The notes beneath the pieces are model-generated. The model worked only from the letters and a program-made list of their open reading frames with translations, did not search any database and was not told the origin of the DNA. The position numbers and the translations under genes were made by a program. From contig JBJEPE010000089.1 in assembly GCA_051881075.1 (NCBI GenBank), positions 1 to 31,955 on the forward strand: a DNA stretch of 31,955 nucleotides, in the 5' to 3' direction. This document shows, in pieces, positions 1-8,378 of this stretch. Source of the DNA: RUG14223 sp051881075 (lineage in GTDB: Bacteria; Bacillota; Clostridia; Oscillospirales; Acutalibacteraceae). Position 1 is the first letter of the stretch, and every line of letters begins with the position of its first letter.

Positions 1-2174
1 ACTTTGTACGTTGTTGCACCTGCAATTTTATTCCAACTAATAACTACGGTTTTATTCTTTTGCTGTACCGCTTTTACTTGAGGTGTAGACGGTATAGGTG
101 TGCACGATTTTCCGTATTTCTCATAACCGCTCTTCATCTTTTTACCGTCTACTATTTCATAAGAACGCACTGTATAGTAGTATGTAGTACCGCACTTTAA
201 ATTCTTATCTGTATAACTTCCTACGGTATCGGTTGCTTTCATAGTTTTAATGACTTCCCATCCGGTGTTATTGCTGTTTGTTGTACGGTATACGATATAT
301 CCGTCGGCATCATACCATGCGTTCCATTGAATCGTAGCAGAATTATAACTTTTTACTTTAACCGAAACCTCCGGTGTCATTGCCACAGATTTTCCCGGAA
401 CACCGGGTTTTACATAATCGCTTTTGTAGATAGTATTGTTTATTTTTACGTATGCGCGTATTGTATAATAATACTGTTTAGTGTATTCTACATCTTTATC
501 TACATAATAATCTGCTGTTTGGTACTTAAACTCGTGAATTCTGCTCCATCCGCTTGTTGGTTTTGTTGAACGATAAAGATAATACCCGTCTGCACCTGTG
601 ACCATCTCAATATCAACAATGATACGGTTATATCCGTTAGAGTGTGTTCTTATTACTTTAGGTACAGTAAATGTCGTTTTTCCTGCAAAACCTGTCTTAT
701 TATAGTCGCTGTAAGTGTTAGTACCACCGATGTTTAAATAAGCTTTAACAGTATAATAGTACTGTGTTCCGGGTACTGCGTTATTGTCGGTATATGTCAG
801 AGTAGATTCTCCGTCTACGGTTGCAATTCTACTCCAGCCTCCTGTTTGTTTGGTTGAACGATAAACCATATAACCGCTTGCGCCTACTGTTTTACTCCAT
901 GTTAGCTTTATGTTCTTTACACCCATAACTTGAGTCTTTGTGATTTTAGGAGTGGAAAGCATATACTCTAAAAACTTTATGTTATAACTTTTCGCATATT
1001 CTTCTGCATACGAATCTTTAAAACCATAAATTGTAACCTTTGTAGAATATTTAAACGCTGTTTTGTCTATGCTTGTTACGCTGTTTGGTATAAATATATT
1101 ATTTAGACTTGAGCAATGGTCAAATGTATATTTGTCTATACTTGTTAGTCCGTTTTGTATGTATACACTTTTTAAGCCGGTGGCTTCTGTGAACGTATAG
1201 TCGCCTAAGCTTATTACGCTGGACGGTATGGTTATATCCGTCAGCTTTTGACAACGTGAAAAAGCAGAAGTGCCGATATACTGTACACTATTTGGTATAT
1301 CTATATTTTCTAAATTTAAGCAAAATTTAAAGGCATAGTCGTTAATTTTAGTTACACCGTTGGGAATAGTGAATTTAGTACCTGATTTATTACATGGGTA
1401 CAGAACTAAGGCGCTCATGTCCTTTGTATAAAGTACCCCGTCTACACTTGTATAATATTGATTATTTTTATCAACGGTTATATTTGTTAATCGCTCACAA
1501 CAGTAAAATGAGGTACTGCTAATTTCTGTTATATTATGTCCAAGATTCAGAGTGTCAATATAACAGCCACTAAATGCATCCGGCCCTATATATGTAACAT
1601 TATCACCTATAGTCAATTTTCTTATTGATGTATAGGCAAATGCACCCTCTTCTATCCTTGATACATTGTTTCCTATGAAAAGCTCACTAAAACCAAAGCA
1701 ATCATAAAACGCATAATTGCCTATACTTGTAACGCTATCAGGAAGCGGGGGCATACTCTCTATCTCGCATCTATAAAAAGCGTAATCCCCGATAGTTTCT
1801 AAATTATTTGATAAAACTATCTCGATTAAGTTTCTGCATTCTTCAAAAGCCCTATCTCCTATATTGGTTATGCTATCAGGCATATATATTACTCCTTCTC
1901 CATAATAACCACTATAATGATAAAACGCTTTTTCACCTATGCTTTTTACCGGATATCCTTCAATTTCATTTGGTATTCTAACTTCAACATCTTCACCTTT
2001 ATAGTCTGTTATTTCGACATATTTATTACCTTCATCGTCCGTCAATATTGTATAGGAAAAATCTTCTTCGGTACTTGCGTTTGCTGTTAATGTTATTGAT
2101 GGAACTATGCCTATAATAAAAAAAGCTGACAATAGGCAAAAAATCAATTTTGTTGCGGTTCTTGCTAATTTCAT
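1..2174 (-). CDS. Secreted BspA-like LRR and fibronectin-III protein, copy A (3' end beyond window)
   Basis: The frame is open from the ATG at 2172-2174 to the left edge, giving about 724 residues without a stop; the C-terminus lies outside the window. AAGGAGAG sits just upstream of the ATG. A signal peptide (MKLARTATK followed by a hydrophobic stretch) precedes BspA-type LRRs at roughly residues 50-405, recognisable by repeats such as SIGEKAF, NIGDRAF and YIGPDAFSGC. Fibronectin-III-like modules follow, each with a YYYTV(K/R)AY-type strand. It is a paralogue of the gene at 2539-4905, with the same domain order and an exact 2731-bp offset at the start codons. BspA-type proteins are generally cell-surface or secreted adhesion proteins; a binding role here is inference. 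No anchor can be seen because the end is missing. Confidence 0.88.
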   Translation of the reverse strand, partial: MKLARTATKLIFCLLSAFFIIGIVPSITLTANASTEEDFSYTILTDDEGNKYVEITDYKGEDVEVRIPNEIEGYPVKSIGEKAFYHYSGYYGEGVIYMPDSITNIGDRAFEECRNLIEIVLSNNLETIGDYAFYRCEIESMPPLPDSVTSIGNYAFYDCFGFSELFIGNNVSRIEEGAFAYTSIRKLTIGDNVTYIGPDAFSGCYIDTLNLGHNITEISSTSFYCCERLTNITVDKNNQYYTSVDGVLYTKDMSALVLYPCNKSGTKFTIPNGVTKINDYAFKFCLNLENIDIPNSVQYIGTSAFSRCQKLTDITIPSSVISLGDYTFTEATGLKSVYIQNGLTSIDKYTFDHCSSLNNIFIPNSVTSIDKTAFKYSTKVTIYGFKDSYAEEYAKSYNIKFLEYMLSTPKITKTQVMGVKNIKLTWSKTVGASGYMVYRSTKQTGGWSRIATVDGESTLTYTDNNAVPGTQYYYTVKAYLNIGGTNTYSDYNKTGFAGKTTFTVPKVIRTHSNGYNRIIVDIEMVTGADGYYLYRSTKPTSGWSRIHEFKYQTADYYVDKDVEYTKQYYYTIRAYVKINNTIYKSDYVKPGVPGKSVAMTPEVSVKVKSYNSATIQWNAWYDADGYIVYRTTNSNNTGWEVIKTMKATDTVGSYTDKNLKCGTTYYYTVRSYEIVDGKKMKSGYEKYGKSCTPIPSTPQVKAVQQKNKTVVISWNKIAGATTYK

Positions 2175-2484
2175 AACTACTCTCCTTAATCTTTAAATTT
2201 GTTAGCACTATAATTTTATAATGTACATCTGAACTTCCGTTTTTGTGTATCACCTCTGCTTTCTGCTTAGATGATGATATACATTTTTAAATATATCTCA
2301 TCCCTTCAAAATGTAAGAAACATATTCATAATACGGTGATTAAAATTTTTTAGAATATAAAAACTTACTATATAAGTTATGTTACCATATAAATACAGGA
2401 AAATCAATATAATTTGTAAAAATTTGTTTTATTTTACAATAAAAAACACTGCCGAAATTCGACAGTGTTTATTATCAGTTATTA
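2146..2484. repeat. Perfect 339-bp direct repeat, copy 1 (intergenic plus first codons of LRR gene A)
   Basis: Bases 2146-2484 match 4877-5215 without a difference by eye, at a constant offset of 2731. The repeat covers the first nine codons of the LRR gene, its ribosome site, the whole 5' leader and the terminator of the preceding gene. The mismatches that bound it are at codon 10 (TTG here, TTT in copy B) and at 2485. The neighbouring coding sequence differs at many positions. The 364-bp gap between the two LRR genes holds only this leader and terminator. I could not pick a convincing -35/-10 pair in it. Confidence 0.92.
2441..2470 (-). terminator. Rho-independent terminator after LRR gene B
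   Basis: Read on the minus strand, AAACACTGTCG pairs with CGGCAGTGTTT (one G-U pair) and is followed by a run of six T. It lies about 70 nt past the stop of the gene at 2539-4905. On the plus strand the G-U pair becomes a mismatch, so minus-strand function is favoured. The same hairpin recurs at 5172-5201. Confidence 0.85.
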
Positions 2485-2538
2485 GTAATAGACTCTATAA
2501 TAAAAGTTGGAGTAAACAAATAGGGCCTTTAATTATAC

Positions 2539-4905
2539 TTATTCAATATACATTGTCATTGCAACAGCTTTATATTCGCCGGCAATATTGTTATGGTATG
2601 CTTTGACTGTATATTCATACTTTATTTTTGTATCAGGAAGTGTATCTGTATAAGATAATATGCTCATATCGGTTATTTTCTTTATTGTGGACCAGCTACC
2701 GCCGGGAACACGCCTATATACTTTGTACGTTGTTGCACCTGCAATTTTATTCCAACTAATAACTACGGTTTTATCCTTTTGTTGTGTTGCTTTTACTTTT
2801 GGTGTAGACGGTATAGGCGTGCACGATTTTCCGTATTTTTCATAACCGCTCTTCATCTTTTTACCGTCTATTATTTTATAAGAACGCACTGTATAGTAAT
2901 ATGTAGTACCGCACTTTAAATTTTTATCTGTATAACTTCCTGTGCGACTGGTTGTTTCAATAGTCTTAATAACTTCCCACCCGGTGTTATTGCTGTTTGT
3001 TGTACGGTATACGATATATCCGTCGCCATCATACCCTGCGTTCCATTTAATTGTGGCGGAATTATAGTCTGTTGATTTAATCGAAACCTTTGGTGTTATT
3101 GCTACCGATTTTCCAGGAACACCGGTTTTTACATAGTCACTTTTGTAGATGGTATTGTTTATTTTAACATATGCGCGTATTGTATAATAATACTGTGTAT
3201 TGTAATCTACATCTTTATCAGTATACTGATCTTCTGTTCCGGACGGACACTCTTTAATTCTAATCCATCCGCTTGTTGGTTTTGTTGAACGATAGATATA
3301 ATACCCGTCTACACCATTTTGCCTATTCCAATATAAATTAATACGATTATAACCGTTAGAGAATATTCTGCTTATTTTGAATAAAGAAAAAGAGGTTTTT
3401 CCGGAAAAACCGGTCTTATTGTAGCCGCTGTAGAGAGCTTTACCGCCAATATTTAAGTAGGCTTTAACAGTATAATAGTACTGTGTTCCCGGTACTGCAT
3501 TTCTGTCAGTATAGGTCAGGTTATATTCTCCTGTTATGGTTCCGATTTTACTCCAACCGCCTGTTTTTGTAGTTGAACGGTACACCATGTAGCCGTCTGC
3601 TCCTGTGGTTCTACTCCATGTAAGCTTTATATTTCTGGCGCCTGTAGCTTGAGTTTTTGTAATATTAGGAGTGGAAAGCTTATATTCTAAAAACGGTATC
3701 TCGTATGTATTGGCAAATTTTTCTGCGTATGAGCCTTTAACACCATAAATCCTAAAATTCCCTGTATATAAAAATGCATATTCGTTTATCTTTGTTATGC
3801 TTTGTGGTATATACAGACTTTTTAAGCCTTGGCAATAAAAAAATACACCCTCATCTATAGTTTTTAAGCCGTTTTGTATATATATGCTGTTTATACTGAT
3901 TGTTCCCGCAAATGTGTATTGTCCTAAGCTTATTACACTGGACGGTATGGTTATTGCCGTAAGCTTTTGACAATATGAAAAAGCTTGATCACCGATATAC
4001 CGTACACTATTCGGTATATCTATATTTTTTAAATTTAAGTTGCTAATAAAGGCGTAGTCGTTAATTTTGGTTACACTATTAGGAATATTGAATTGAGTAC
4101 CTGATTTATTACATGGGTATAGAATCAAAGTACTCATGTCCTTTGTATAGAGTACGCCGTCTTTGCTTTTATAATATTGGTTATTTTTATCAACGGTCAC
4201 ACTTGTTAATTTTTCACAATCAAAAAAAGATGTGCTGGTTATTGTTTTTATTTTACGTCCTAAATTTAAAGTGCTAATATCGCAACCGCTAAAGGCATCC
4301 GGTCCTATATATGTAACATTATCGCCTATAGTCAGCTTACTTATTGATGTATAGCCAAATGTGCCCTCTCCTATCCTTGTTACATTGTTTCCTATGCAAA
4401 GCTCACTAAAACCTGAGCATCCATAAAAGGCATAGTCACCAAAACTTTCGATACCATCCGTAATCGGGGACATACTCTTCATGGCGGTGCATCCATAAAA
4501 AGCGTAATTACCGATAGTTTTTAAATTTTTTGACAAAACTACCTTTTCTAAATCCTCAAGTTCGGCAAATGCGTAGTCACCGATGCTTACGATGCTATCC
4601 GGCATATATACTTTCTCTAAATAATACTTACTAAACGCTCTTTCACCTATGCTTTTTACCGGATATCCTTCTATTTCCTCCGGTATGCTAATAGAACAAA
4701 TATCTTCATCTTCACTAAAAAATTTATAGCCTGTTATTTCGGCATATTTATTTCCATCATTGTCTGTCAGTATTGTGTAGATAGGTTGGACTAAATCATC
4801 ATCAGCAGCTAATGCTGTTAAAGAATTTGACGGAATTATGCCTATAACAAATAGTGCTATTATTAGGCAAAAAATAAATTTTGTTGCGGTTCTTGCTAAT
4901 TTCAT
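2539..4905 (-). CDS. Secreted BspA-like LRR protein with four fibronectin-III-like modules, copy B
   Basis: 788 residues. The signal peptide (MKLARTATKF, hydrophobic core, cut near TALAA) is followed by BspA-type LRRs at about residues 60-405, with unit signatures such as SIGERAF, TIGNYAFYGC and YIGPDAFSGC. Four fibronectin-III-like modules start near residues 410, 510, 602 and 700; each carries a GYxVYR(S/T)T strand and a late YYYTV strand. The protein ends at the last module, with no LPXTG, transmembrane or dockerin segment, so it may be freely secreted or held non-covalently. AAGGAGAG precedes the ATG. Together with copy A it forms a tandem duplication. The function (adhesion or ligand binding) is inferred from the family and not from a specific motif. 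Confidence 0.92.
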   Translation of the reverse strand: MKLARTATKFIFCLIIALFVIGIIPSNSLTALAADDDLVQPIYTILTDNDGNKYAEITGYKFFSEDEDICSISIPEEIEGYPVKSIGERAFSKYYLEKVYMPDSIVSIGDYAFAELEDLEKVVLSKNLKTIGNYAFYGCTAMKSMSPITDGIESFGDYAFYGCSGFSELCIGNNVTRIGEGTFGYTSISKLTIGDNVTYIGPDAFSGCDISTLNLGRKIKTITSTSFFDCEKLTSVTVDKNNQYYKSKDGVLYTKDMSTLILYPCNKSGTQFNIPNSVTKINDYAFISNLNLKNIDIPNSVRYIGDQAFSYCQKLTAITIPSSVISLGQYTFAGTISINSIYIQNGLKTIDEGVFFYCQGLKSLYIPQSITKINEYAFLYTGNFRIYGVKGSYAEKFANTYEIPFLEYKLSTPNITKTQATGARNIKLTWSRTTGADGYMVYRSTTKTGGWSKIGTITGEYNLTYTDRNAVPGTQYYYTVKAYLNIGGKALYSGYNKTGFSGKTSFSLFKISRIFSNGYNRINLYWNRQNGVDGYYIYRSTKPTSGWIRIKECPSGTEDQYTDKDVDYNTQYYYTIRAYVKINNTIYKSDYVKTGVPGKSVAITPKVSIKSTDYNSATIKWNAGYDGDGYIVYRTTNSNNTGWEVIKTIETTSRTGSYTDKNLKCGTTYYYTVRSYKIIDGKKMKSGYEKYGKSCTPIPSTPKVKATQQKDKTVVISWNKIAGATTYKVYRRVPGGSWSTIKKITDMSILSYTDTLPDTKIKYEYTVKAYHNNIAGEYKAVAMTMYIE

Positions 4906-5215
4906 AACTACTCTCCTTAATCTTTAAATTTGTTAGCACTATAATTTTATAATGTACATCTGAACTTCCGTTTTTGTGTATCACCTCTGCTTTCTGCTTA
5001 GATGATGATATACATTTTTAAATATATCTCATCCCTTCAAAATGTAAGAAACATATTCATAATACGGTGATTAAAATTTTTTAGAATATAAAAACTTACT
5101 ATATAAGTTATGTTACCATATAAATACAGGAAAATCAATATAATTTGTAAAAATTTGTTTTATTTTACAATAAAAAACACTGCCGAAATTCGACAGTGTT
5201 TATTATCAGTTATTA
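4877..5215. repeat. Perfect 339-bp direct repeat, copy 2
   Basis: Identical to 2146-2484. It begins within codon 10 of LRR gene B and ends 12 bp before the stop codon of the gene at 5228-6187. It therefore includes that gene's terminator, the LRR leader and ribosome site. The right-hand boundary suggests the duplicated unit was terminator plus leader plus gene. Confidence 0.92.
5172..5201 (-). terminator. Rho-independent terminator after the zinc-ribbon gene
   Basis: This is the same hairpin and T-run as at 2441-2470. It sits 27 nt beyond the stop codon at 5228 and closes the transcript of the zinc-ribbon membrane protein gene. Confidence 0.85.
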
Positions 5216-5227
5216 ATAATATAAATC

Positions 5228-6187
5228 TTATTTAAAAATTAAATTTATTCTACCTATAAGGGGCAACTTTTTTGCCCTGCAATTCATGGTATCTATAAGT
5301 CCTAAGTAAAACCATGTAAGGAACGCTATTGCCTGTAATGTCCACACTAGTATAACGCAAGCAGAACCTGCCGTACTTATATGTGAGTAGCCCCACGATG
5401 ATGTAACGGTCATTGTATTTGAAAATACGCTTGTTAATATCGCATTTATTACAGACCAAATAACCATCGTTATTGTCAACAGCAGGCTTTGATTTGCATG
5501 GAATAAGCAAAAGCGCGATTGCGGCTTGAATATGAGAGGAACAAAGAAGAAAGGCGGTATATAACAGTATGCCGCTAATATACGGTTTTTCTTTATGTCC
5601 TCTTTATCAAATACATATGAGAAATCTTTTTCTCTGAATACAGTCAACGGCTCTGTGAAGCCGTCCGCCTGAGATTGGTTTACAGTCTGCTGTGCCGCAT
5701 TAGGATTATTTATCGTTGAGGGCAGTACCGACGATTTGTTGTCATCAAAAACGGAATGTATCTGCTTGTCTGCGGTGTAGCTTGCCTCAGGTGTCTTTTG
5801 TTCGGTGGTGATTTGCTCCTGTGCAGCATTCATATCTTGTACAGCAGCGGATATTTCCTTTTGCAGCGGCTCAGCCTGCTGAGCTGTATCCGCAAATTTG
5901 GTAGGCGCCGCCTCTTGGGTAGGAGCAGACAGAGCAACTTCCACAGCATCCCAGTCAACTTTATCATTCTTGACAGGGGGGATTATTACCTCGGATGTAT
6001 CAGGAGCAGGCTCTTCAATAGTGGGTGCAACGGAAGTATTATCCGTTACAACGCTCTGTACGTCCGGCTTTTCCGAAATAAGTTCAGCTTTATCTTCTAT
6101 AGAAAAAATGATTTGTTTTGTACCGCATGACGGACAAAAAAATGCGTCCTGCGGTATTTTTACGCCACATTCCATGCAAAAGGGCAT
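5228..6187 (-). CDS. Zinc-ribbon membrane protein with long Ala/Gln/Pro-rich linker
   Basis: 319 residues from the ATG at 6185-6187, chosen because GGAGG lies 8 nt upstream and the zinc ribbon begins at once. The in-frame ATG further upstream (6244) lacks this. Cys4, Cys7, Cys18 and Cys21 (CMEC and CPSC) form a short zinc ribbon. About 170 residues of acidic, Ala/Gln/Pro-rich, probably disordered linker follow. The last 125 residues hold several hydrophobic segments beginning ILAAYCYIPPFFFVPLIF, which resembles DUF4870/Tic20-like small membrane proteins. Such zinc-ribbon-plus-membrane architectures are common in Clostridia and have no assigned role. It is downstream of a P-loop gene and pgi, with a hairpin between, so cotranscription is uncertain. 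Confidence 0.85.
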   Translation of the reverse strand: MPFCMECGVKIPQDAFFCPSCGTKQIIFSIEDKAELISEKPDVQSVVTDNTSVAPTIEEPAPDTSEVIIPPVKNDKVDWDAVEVALSAPTQEAAPTKFADTAQQAEPLQKEISAAVQDMNAAQEQITTEQKTPEASYTADKQIHSVFDDNKSSVLPSTINNPNAAQQTVNQSQADGFTEPLTVFREKDFSYVFDKEDIKKNRILAAYCYIPPFFFVPLIFKPQSRFCLFHANQSLLLTITMVIWSVINAILTSVFSNTMTVTSSWGYSHISTAGSACVILVWTLQAIAFLTWFYLGLIDTMNCRAKKLPLIGRINLIFK

Positions 6188-6245
6188 AGCTGTAACCTCC
6201 TTGTTAATATCTGTATTCAAAATTAAAGAACCAAGTAATTGCAAT

Positions 6246-6285
6246 AAGGACCTGCGTTTATCGTGTGATAAAGCGCAGGCCCCTT
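6246..6285 (-). terminator. Strong hairpin between the P-loop gene and the zinc-ribbon gene
   Basis: CCTGCG-TTTATC pairs with GATAAA-CGCAGG around a GTGT loop with one bulged base. Flanking AAGG/CCTT pairing extends the stem. On the minus strand it is followed by a short T-containing stretch but no long T-run. It most likely ends transcription of the gene at 6322-6738, with possible read-through. Confidence 0.6.
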
Positions 6286-6321
6286 AAATTCTGAGATTAT
6301 CAGTGAAAAACCACGCTGTAA

Positions 6322-6738
6322 TCAGATTTTAACTATATCAAAATCAAGATCGGAAGGAAGCTCGGTTTCTTCAGCTGAAAGTAACAAAGTTATCTTTGTA
6401 TTTGCATATTTTGCAAGAACATTAAGGCTGTGTACAAAAGGTGTCAGCTTTGTTAAATCTTTACCGGTAATTTTAAATGTAGAGTCAATTAAGATATCGG
6501 TAACGTCGTAGTTTCCTGCACAAATACCGCTTATAAAGCCGAGCAGCATATCATAACCGTTTATGTTGTACTGCTCTGCATCAATCAGGCGAACCTTATG
6601 GGTAAGGTCATAAGTGAGCTTTGCGCCCTTTTCGATAACAACAACATTACCGTTTGAACGCTCAACAGCCTCAGTTGCCGCTTGAATTAATTTTTTTGTT
6701 TTACCTGAACCTTTTTTGCCTACGATTAAAGTTATCAT
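6322..6738 (-). CDS. Small P-loop ATP-binding protein of unknown function
   Basis: 138 residues. A Walker A motif GKKGSGKT lies at residues 8-15, directly after the first beta strand (MITLIV). A hydrophobic strand ending in acid, DILIDSTF near residue 81, could be a Walker B. The last third contains another strand, KITLLLSAE, consistent with a compact P-loop fold. GGAGG lies 8 nt upstream of the ATG. No signal peptide or membrane segment is present. It is shorter than most P-loop NTPases and has no clear partner domain, so the reaction cannot be named. It follows pgi on the same strand with a 98-bp gap lacking a convincing terminator, so the two may share a transcript. Confidence 0.8.
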   Translation of the reverse strand: MITLIVGKKGSGKTKKLIQAATEAVERSNGNVVVIEKGAKLTYDLTHKVRLIDAEQYNINGYDMLLGFISGICAGNYDVTDILIDSTFKITGKDLTKLTPFVHSLNVLAKYANTKITLLLSAEETELPSDLDFDIVKI

Positions 6739-6836
6739 AAATAACGCCTCCTAAGTATTTTACGCCTGCTTAAAAAAGCAGTACGATTTTTTATTAATAT
6801 TTTTACTGAATTTTATTTTTATTGAATTTTGCTTTG

Positions 6837-8171
6837 TTAGATTCTTGCTTCAAGCTCAGCCTTCTGTTGCTCATAACCGGGCTTGCCTAAAAGTGCAAAC
6901 ATATTTTTCTTGTAGCTTTCAACGCCGGGCTGATTAAACGGATTAACACCTAAGAGATATCCGCTTATTGCACAAGCCTTTTCAAAGAAGTAGATAAGAT
7001 ATCCAAGCTCTGTTTCATCCATTGCAGGAACATTCAAAACTGCGTTCGGAACACCGCCGTCATTATGGGCAAGCACCGTACCCTGAAATGCTTTTTGATT
7101 TACATAAGACATTGACTTGCCTGCAAGGAAGTTAAGTCCGTCAACGTTCTCTGCATCCTCTTCAATATAAAGCTCACGCTTTGCCTTCTCAAATGTAACT
7201 ACGGTTTCAAAGAGAGTGCGTCTGCCGTCCTGTATATACTGTCCCATTGAGTGCAGATCGGTTGAGAATATTACAGAAGCAGGGAAGAGTCCCTTTTTGT
7301 TTTTACCCTCGCTCTCGCCGTAAAGCTGCTTCCACCATTCGTTCATCATAGTGAATGACGGCTCATAGCTTACGAGTATTTCAGTATAAAATCCCTGTCT
7401 GTAGAGGATGTTTCTTACAGCGGCATACTTATAGCAGTCGTTCTTGCTCATATCCGCCTCTGCAAGCTCTTTTTGAGCCTGTGCGGCGCCGGCCATAAGC
7501 TTATCAATATCACAGCCTGCAACTGCTATGGGCAAAAGTCCTACAGCGGTGAGTACGGAATATCTTCCGCCAACGTCATCAGGTACAACAAAGGTTTCGT
7601 AACCCTCTCTGTCGGCAAGCTGTTTAAGCGTTCCGCGAGCCTTATCGGTAGTACAGAAAATTCTGCTCTTTGCGCCGTCTTTGCCATATTTCTTTTCAAG
7701 CATTTCTCTGAATACTCTAAATGCGATAGCCGGCTCTGTGGTTGTGCCTGACTTGGATATCATGTTAATAGATACGTCCTTACCCTCGCAAAGCTCGATA
7801 AGCTCGCTGAGTGCAGTTGAGCTTATGCTGTTGCCTGCGTAGTAGATATCCGGTGTATCCTTTTTGAAAGCATTGTAGTTAGGTGATTTAAGAAATTCAA
7901 TAGCCGCACGTGCGCCCAAGTATGAGCCGCCTATACCGATAACTATGAATATATCGGTATTAGCCTTAATTCTTTCTGCGGCTGCCTTAATGCGTGCAAA
8001 TTCTTCTTTATCGTAGTTTGTCGGTAAGTTTACCCAACCGATAAAATCATTTCCTGCTCCTGTACCGTTGTGCAGTGCATCGTGTGCAAGCTTTACTTGC
8101 GGTGCAATAGCAGTATACTCTTCATCACTTATAAAGTCTGACAAATACTTTGTACTTAAAGTAGTTGACAT
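6837..8171 (-). CDS. pgi: Glucose-6-phosphate isomerase
   Basis: 444 residues, the usual length of the short bacterial enzyme. It interconverts glucose-6-phosphate and fructose-6-phosphate in glycolysis/gluconeogenesis, in the cytosol. Visible family signatures are GIGGSYLGARAA (about residues 79-90), the phosphate-binding SKSGTTTEP, the GESEGKN segment that carries the catalytic glutamate region, and a late lysine in SYKKNMFAL. The ATG at 8169-8171 was chosen because GGAGG lies upstream and the protein then begins MSTTLSTKYL. A longer in-frame start at 8246 would cover the promoter and adds unrelated residues. A good sigma-A promoter lies just upstream (8218-8246). Confidence 0.97.
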   Translation of the reverse strand: MSTTLSTKYLSDFISDEEYTAIAPQVKLAHDALHNGTGAGNDFIGWVNLPTNYDKEEFARIKAAAERIKANTDIFIVIGIGGSYLGARAAIEFLKSPNYNAFKKDTPDIYYAGNSISSTALSELIELCEGKDVSINMISKSGTTTEPAIAFRVFREMLEKKYGKDGAKSRIFCTTDKARGTLKQLADREGYETFVVPDDVGGRYSVLTAVGLLPIAVAGCDIDKLMAGAAQAQKELAEADMSKNDCYKYAAVRNILYRQGFYTEILVSYEPSFTMMNEWWKQLYGESEGKNKKGLFPASVIFSTDLHSMGQYIQDGRRTLFETVVTFEKAKRELYIEEDAENVDGLNFLAGKSMSYVNQKAFQGTVLAHNDGGVPNAVLNVPAMDETELGYLIYFFEKACAISGYLLGVNPFNQPGVESYKKNMFALLGKPGYEQQKAELEARI

Positions 8172-8217
8172 AGTAAAATAGACCTCCCTAAATAAAAACA
8201 ACTCTTTATAATTGTAC

Positions 8218-8246
8218 ATTGTACTACATCTAAGAGAATTTTGCAA
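8218..8246 (-). promoter_or_regulatory. Sigma-A promoter of pgi
   Basis: On the minus strand, TTGCAA (8241-8246) is separated by 17 bp from TACAAT (8218-8223). The predicted transcription start is about 40 nt upstream of the pgi ATG, which supports the shorter start. Confidence 0.7.
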
Positions 8247-8340
8247 GTGCTTTGTTAAAAATTGCTGAAAGTTTACCCGTTTTCTGCTTTCTTTAAAAGA
8301 ATTTTATTAATGCCGTAATCGCAATTTTATATCGTAATAT

Positions 8341-8375
8341 AAAAAAACTCACTTTCGTTTTATGTAAAGTATGAG
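8341..8375 (-). terminator. Terminator after the D,D-carboxypeptidase gene
   Basis: On the minus strand, CTCATACTTT pairs with AAAGTGAG (two bulged bases) and is followed by seven T. It starts directly after the stop codon at 8379. Confidence 0.75.
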
Positions 8376-8378
8376 CGT

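Noticed and set aside
2032..2253. A short minus-strand frame with upstream AGAGGTG overlapping the start of LRR gene A
   Set aside because: It is the other frame of the LRR gene start and its leader. It recurs only because the region is duplicated, and the protein text changes frame into the signal peptide.
6770..6785. A small CTGCTT/AAGCAG hairpin between pgi and the P-loop gene as a terminator
   Set aside because: It has only six pairs and no T-run in the direction of transcription.
8172..8246. A longer start of pgi at 8246
   Set aside because: It would begin inside the -35 box of a good promoter and adds residues unlike the family. GGAGG precedes the inner ATG.
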